This document shows, one piece after another, positions 60,306 through 64,000 of a stretch of DNA of 64,000 bases (the first letter of the stretch is position 1; every line of letters begins with the position of its first letter). The DNA is taken from positions 1 to 64,000 of the forward strand of contig JALONI010000004.1 in the NCBI GenBank assembly GCA_025455015.1, read 5' to 3'. Origin of the DNA: Cyclobacteriaceae bacterium. GTDB lineage: Bacteria > Bacteroidota > Bacteroidia > Cytophagales > Cyclobacteriaceae. A model generated the notes under the pieces. It was given only the letters and a program-made list of their open reading frames with translations. It had not been told where the DNA came from and ran no database searches. The position numbers and the translations under genes are program-made.

Positions 60306-60572
60306 TCAGATGCGCAGCACGCGTATCCGCAAAAAGAGAGACGCTACTACCGCGGTTGTGCGCGTTTGGAACGCGACCCGGGAGGCAACAGAAATGAACG
60401 AGAGCGGAGACGGGGCGGCCGATATGCGCTGCGAGGCCGTAACCCTTTTTTCGGATTCATGCGCGCGGCTCTGGGCAACTAACTCCACTTTTTCTTCTTT
60501 GCCCTCGGCCACGGGGGCCTGAAGCAAATTGAGGGGGAGGAAAAACAACCAGAAAATGGCTACCCATTTCAT
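60306..60572 (-). CDS. possible 88-residue exported protein
   Basis: MKWVAIFWLFFLPLNLLQAP looks like a signal peptide. The rest is charged and low in complexity (EGKEEKVELVAQSRAHESEKR) and ends in a short hydrophobic-basic run. The ORF-track extension to 60866 runs into the AraC gene and is rejected. No family is recognised and the reading could be accidental. The neighbouring 60149-60305 and 60573-60747 segments hold no gene I can support. Confidence 0.38.
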   Translation of the reverse strand: MKWVAIFWLFFLPLNLLQAPVAEGKEEKVELVAQSRAHESEKRVTASQRISAAPSPLSFISVASRVAFQTRTTAVVASLFLRIRVLRI

Positions 60573-60747
60573 CGCGTCACGTGCGTTTGTCCTTCTTAAC
60601 GATAAGCGTTTGCAAAATGTTTTGGGGGCGTACTCAAAAAATGGCTGGCTCCGGCACGGTTTAAGGGCCGCAAAAATCCCCGGAAGGGCACCGGATAAAC
60701 CGCCCCCGGGGGGCAGATTTCGCCCCGCCCCGCGGGCCGCGTAAATT

Positions 60748-61668
60748 TTACATGGACCGGAACCGGCTGTTGCGTACCTCCAAGGGTGTAAACGAGGTGT
60801 TTTGTTTGACAAAATTGGCCAGGTGTGCCTGGTCGGTGAAGTGGTAGGCGCGCGCAATGTCGGCAATGGGTTGGTCGGTGTAGCGCAGCATGGTTTTCAC
60901 TTCTGACAGCAGCCGCTCGTTAATGATGGCTTTGGGCGATTTACCCGTTACTTCCGAGACACTTTCGATCAGGTACTTGGGGCTGATGTGAAGCGTATCG
61001 GCAAAGTCGCTCACCTTCTTAAACGTGCGCAGCTCGGTGTTTACGAGTTTTTTAAAGAGGTAAGCAATTTCTGCTTTGCGCGAATGAACAGGAGGGGGAT
61101 CCAAGGTTTCGGCCGCGTGTTTGTCAAATACCTCTTGTGTTTTGTGAAACAGTATCTGTGTGTAGAGCGACAGTACGGGCAGCGAAGTGACAATGGGCTT
61201 GGTGTACTCTTCCAGCATGCGCTCGTATGTCTCCGCCAATTCGGCATACTCGCTGTCCGACACAATGTAAAACGACTCCTTCGTGGGGTCGAGAAATGAA
61301 AAGTCTTTACGGGTGTTGGAGTTGTTTTGGCAGATGTTCAGAAAATCTTCTTTGAAAAGCACCACGTAGCCATCCCAATCGGGGTCGCTTTGCCATTGAA
61401 TAAGCTGGCCGGGTTTGAATACGATCAGGGCGTTGAGTTGGTGGGTGGCATATTCTTTTTCGTAAAACGAAATGGTAAAGTTGGCCTTGCGCATCAAGCC
61501 GATCTGGTAAAATGACAGGCGGAACAGCGGCATATTTCCACGCACCTCTTTCCCGATGTCACGGAAACGAAATACGTGCACATCGCTGTGCTGGGTGCGC
61601 ACCTGCCCGCCCGCAGCATGGTGCAGGTCGTCAAACTCATGAAATTTATGGATGGATTGAAAAGGCAT
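60748..61668 (-). CDS. AraC-family transcription regulator
   Basis: 306 residues. The N-terminal cupin-like sensing domain spans about 20-170 (ATHQLNALIVFKPGQLIQWQSD). The C-terminal double helix-turn-helix is clear (FKKVSDFADTLHISPKYLIESVSEVTGKSP and QPIADIARAYHFTDQAHLANFVKQNTSFTPLE). AraC proteins usually bind direct repeats about 21 bp apart, the spacing of the half-sites in the 33-bp elements at 48.1 and 54.5 kb. ATG 61668 is chosen. No co-transcribed gene fixes the effector. Confidence 0.85.
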   Translation of the reverse strand: MPFQSIHKFHEFDDLHHAAGGQVRTQHSDVHVFRFRDIGKEVRGNMPLFRLSFYQIGLMRKANFTISFYEKEYATHQLNALIVFKPGQLIQWQSDPDWDGYVVLFKEDFLNICQNNSNTRKDFSFLDPTKESFYIVSDSEYAELAETYERMLEEYTKPIVTSLPVLSLYTQILFHKTQEVFDKHAAETLDPPPVHSRKAEIAYLFKKLVNTELRTFKKVSDFADTLHISPKYLIESVSEVTGKSPKAIINERLLSEVKTMLRYTDQPIADIARAYHFTDQAHLANFVKQNTSFTPLEVRNSRFRSM

Positions 61669-61745
61669 CTTTGCTTCGAAAATAGAGAAAAGCACCCATG
61701 GGCGAAAGGGCGGCCGGGCGCCAACGAGCGGGACCACGCCCACGG

Positions 61746-63188
61746 TTACTCAGTGCGCGCTGGCGAGGCTGCTGGATTTCGCGTTGACCGGATCAATTCT
61801 TGTGCCTTCTCTAGGTCTTTATCGCGAAAGCTTACGCGATCGGTGATCGTATAGGAGACGGGGTGGTGGGGCATTACGCCCCGGCCGGTGTCTTTGAGGC
61901 GGAGTTGATGAATGGTCTGATACACGTTGAACTCCACGTGTAAACGTGAGGCTGGCAGCACGATGATGCCGCTGGCTGACGAGCGAGAGGCATATTCGCT
62001 GCCTCCCGTTTCTTCACCAATGATTACCGCTTGGCGCTTGTGTTTCAGATAACTCGCCACCAGGCTGGCCATGGAGAACGTTCCTCCGTTGGTCAGCACG
62101 TACACCGAACCATGAAAATGATTGCGCGTGCGCTTTTTGAACAGGAATGCGTGATTCCACCCGTGCCTGCTCGGAAACTGAATAGGGTTGGCAGTAAACA
62201 ATACCGGGGTGATTCTTTCCCAAAAAGAGGCTTTAAACCGAGGGTTAATGATGTGTAGGTTGGGTTTGCGCGTAATGACAAACGGGACGATGGCCTGCGG
62301 AAGCAAGTGCGTGAGGAAGTAATTGCCTTTGAAAATGCTGCCGCCTCCATTATCGCGCAGGTCCAGCACGAGGTGGTGTACTTGTTCGTGGCGCAGGTGC
62401 CGGAATGCCTGGCGAAACGCCCTTCGCTGTTTTTTACCATCAAAGTTGTCAATGTCCAGGATGCGGGTCAGCGAGTCAAAGGCAGGCTCGTAAAGCTGAA
62501 GTCCATCGAACTGTTTCACCAGGCGCACCTGACGATAGCCCGCGATGGGCAATTTGGGCAGGTCTTTGGTCAAGGTAGGTCGCAAGGTCAGCGTATCCCG
62601 CTCGCCTGCCATCGTTTGAACGGCCACCCGAAAATGGTCGGCCGCGCCAAACAGCCGGTAGTAGTTGATGTCGATGTCCTTTTCCAGCGTGCTGTACTTG
62701 TGTGTTTCGTTGCGCCCATCGGAGAAGACGATCTCGCGCACTGCGCTGGCCACCGAGTCAATGGGATGGCCGTTGATGCTTATGATTTCGCTGCCGATGT
62801 AGCGGGCAGTATCAGGCGCTTTATAGGAGCGCACGTAGAACTTCCCGGAATCTGCCCACAGCGTGAGCGGAAGTAAGCGAAGTGAGTCGTTTCTTGTTTT
62901 AGCATACACGTACATGTGGCCACAGCCCACGTGGGCCACTACGCGCCTCACCACGTTGGTAAACTCACGCGGCAGCAAAGGAGTTTCGGTATCCTTTTTG
63001 GCGGCCCCAAAAATCGAGTCCCATGCGGCCCGGGGTGTGTAGTCATCGTATGCCGGGTGCCATTTGCGCAGGTATTTTTTCAAGTGGTCTAAGTCGCGCT
63101 GCATGTCGCTGGGTTGCAACCGCACCTGACCGTAGCCGAGGCCTGCCGAGGCCATCCAGAGAAAAAGGGCAAATAACGTTTTCCGCAT
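61746..63188 (-). CDS. exported S41-family peptidase
   Basis: 480 residues. Signal peptide MRKTLFALFLWMASAGLGYGQ, a helical N-terminal domain, a PDZ-like middle (GSEIISINGHPIDSVASAV) and the tail-specific protease core: HLVLDLRDNGGG, TNGGTFSMAS with the likely nucleophile Ser, and GEETGGSEYA. The Lys partner is not certain. It would process periplasmic proteins. It follows the SDR relic and Dps copy 2 on the same strand. Confidence 0.84.
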   Translation of the reverse strand: MRKTLFALFLWMASAGLGYGQVRLQPSDMQRDLDHLKKYLRKWHPAYDDYTPRAAWDSIFGAAKKDTETPLLPREFTNVVRRVVAHVGCGHMYVYAKTRNDSLRLLPLTLWADSGKFYVRSYKAPDTARYIGSEIISINGHPIDSVASAVREIVFSDGRNETHKYSTLEKDIDINYYRLFGAADHFRVAVQTMAGERDTLTLRPTLTKDLPKLPIAGYRQVRLVKQFDGLQLYEPAFDSLTRILDIDNFDGKKQRRAFRQAFRHLRHEQVHHLVLDLRDNGGGSIFKGNYFLTHLLPQAIVPFVITRKPNLHIINPRFKASFWERITPVLFTANPIQFPSRHGWNHAFLFKKRTRNHFHGSVYVLTNGGTFSMASLVASYLKHKRQAVIIGEETGGSEYASRSSASGIIVLPASRLHVEFNVYQTIHQLRLKDTGRGVMPHHPVSYTITDRVSFRDKDLEKAQELIRSTRNPAASPARTE

Positions 63189-63198
63189 TTGCCGTAAT

Positions 63199-63309
63199 TC
63201 AACGCACGGGCCGCGCGTTTGTTTCGCGTTGAATGACGTACCCGCTTAGGGCACTGGCCACACCACCCGGCCCTGCCCACACCACCGCTGTTTTCGGCTG
63301 AAGGTTCAG
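63199..63309 (-). pseudogene. relic of an SDR gene after the second Dps
   Basis: Reading from CTG 63309 gives LNLQPKTAVVWAGPGGVA, colinear with the functional SDR start MKLQGKTAVVLGGAGGVG at 49.5 kb. About 11 of the first 18 residues are identical, and the AAA ACA GC GTG GTG codons match. The start codon has become CTG and the frame ends after about 36 codons, so the gene is decayed and deleted. Its place, 6 bases after a Dps stop, equals that of the intact copy. Confidence 0.68.
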
Positions 63310-63315
63310 CGGCCG

Positions 63316-63789
63316 TCAGTGAAGGTGCGCACGCAGCATCCACGCCATCTTTTCGTGCGTCTCCATCAGGCCGGTGATAAAGTCGCTGGTGCCCGCATCG
63401 TGGTAGTCGGCAGCAAAGCGGTTGATGTTTTCGCGCAGGTGCATGATGATTTGTTCGTGATCGGTGAGCAGCTCGCTGACAAAGCCGCGACTGTCGTTTT
63501 TTTCGCGGCTGGCCTCCGTCAGGTGGGTGAGGGCCAAGTAGCTTTTGAGGGTGGCAGGGGCGTAATGACCCAGGGCGCGGATACGCTCGGCCACATCGTC
63601 CATGATTTCGTCCAGTTGCTCGTATTGGTTTTCAAAAAATACGTGCATGGCATGAAAGTCCGGGCCTTCTACATTCCAGTGGGCATTGCGCGTTTTGGTG
63701 TAAAGCAAGAATTCATCGGCCAGCAGCTTGCTTAACTCCGCGGCTACCGCTTGGCGGTTTTGGTCGCTGATTCCAGTTTGAATAGTCAT
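63316..63789 (-). CDS. Dps-family protein, copy 2
   Basis: 157 residues, same layout as copy 1 with the ferroxidase residues kept (NAHWNVEGPDFHAMHVFFENQYEQL, DDVAERI). The two copies differ at about 29 positions by my count and at many third codon positions, so the duplication is not recent. It lies upstream of the SDR relic. Confidence 0.93.
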   Translation of the reverse strand: MTIQTGISDQNRQAVAAELSKLLADEFLLYTKTRNAHWNVEGPDFHAMHVFFENQYEQLDEIMDDVAERIRALGHYAPATLKSYLALTHLTEASREKNDSRGFVSELLTDHEQIIMHLRENINRFAADYHDAGTSDFITGLMETHEKMAWMLRAHLH

Positions 63790-63850
63790 GTGTACGAAGG
63801 GTTATAGCTATCAAACAAATTCGCTCCGAAGAGGTTCCCGGCAGCCGGAT

Positions 63851-64000
63851 TCAAGCGGAGGCGATATCCCACGCCAACCGGCCGATCAACAACAGCAGCA
63901 CCGCCAGAAACACGTAGCGCACAAAGACATTACCACGCCACATCGCTGCCTTGCTGCCCGCGTAGCTGCCCGCCATGTTGCACACCATCATCGGCAGCGC
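63851..64000 (-). CDS. partial TSUP-family (TauE/SafE-like) permease, C-terminal end
   Basis: The last 49 codons of a gene that runs off the window, ending at TGA 63851. The readable sequence (MMVCNMAGSYAGSKAAMWRG, then FVRYVFLAVLLLLIGRLAWD) matches the final helix-loop-helix of TSUP anion exporters. Its direction is the same as the Dps gene downstream. Confidence 0.6.
   Translation of the reverse strand, partial: ALPMMVCNMAGSYAGSKAAMWRGNVFVRYVFLAVLLLLIGRLAWDIASA

Overview
The window reads as a chromosomal segment of a Bacteroidota bacterium, most likely Cytophagales-like. The sequence shows a TonB-dependent receptor with a carboxypeptidase-like N-terminal domain, several families typical of the phylum (DUF5686, DUF4834, DUF2911, DUF2752/CD225, alginate-export barrel), and many matches to the Bacteroidota promoter (TTTG, about 19-21 bases, TAnnTTTG) just upstream of start codons. 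No rRNA, tRNA, insertion sequence, prophage or CRISPR array was seen. The content is mostly housekeeping plus stress and envelope functions. The order-level placement is inference.

Layout. 0.1-3.5 kb: surface-glycan glycosyltransferases (a double-domain enzyme, a translationally coupled DUF707 protein and a convergent GT4-like enzyme). 3.5-8.3 kb: ECF sigma factor, zinc anti-sigma factor, gmk, nadD and a DUF5686 outer-membrane protein. 8.3-13.7 kb: clpB, a small secreted protein, a bile-acid-type symporter, a thioesterase and purN. 13.9-17.9 kb: a UbiA prenyltransferase, a TonB-dependent receptor behind a TPP riboswitch (hence probably a thiamin-compound receptor) and a biotin carrier protein. 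18-25 kb: a HisA paralogue lacking a catalytic Asp, DUF2911, a LOG protein, a retroviral-type aspartyl protease with PDZ, an atypical receiver protein, a large M14 peptidase and a lipoprotein. 25.4-32.7 kb: polA with a decayed proofreading domain, a GH13 lipoprotein, an exported sugar-isomerase-like protein, a geranylgeranyl-reductase-like flavoprotein and DinB. 32.8-42.6 kb: CD225/DUF2752 pair, lipid kinase, TPR protein, amidohydrolase, deoxynucleoside kinase, SPOR protein, secA, an unannotated 45-codon ORF, dapF and DUF4834. 42.7-46.1 kb: a MASE1 histidine kinase, a CheY-like regulator and a PAS/DHp protein without an ATPase domain.

46-54.5 kb is the most interesting block: eleven minus-strand genes for electrophile, quinone and oxidative stress (MhqD-like esterase, MhqO-like ring-cleaving dioxygenase, ABM monooxygenase, cupin, SDR, Dps, alginate-export porin, small transporter, amidohydrolase, isochorismatase-like hydrolase). 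Two upstream regions in the block, before the ABM gene and before the isochorismatase-like gene, carry the same 33-bp element (28 of 33 bases identical) with two GTTCG half-sites exactly 21 bp apart. This suggests one regulon with two promoters. Crp/Fnr, HTH and AraC-type regulators lie within the next 8 kb.

54.7-64 kb: a membrane protein of unknown function, the Crp/Fnr regulator, a 3-beta-HSD-like epimerase, DUF2147, a DUF2490 barrel, a periplasmic carbonic anhydrase, an HTH protein, an AraC regulator, an S41 peptidase and a second Dps. A decayed SDR relic follows the second Dps, so the Dps-SDR pair seen at 49-50 kb was probably duplicated. The window ends in a partial TSUP-family permease.
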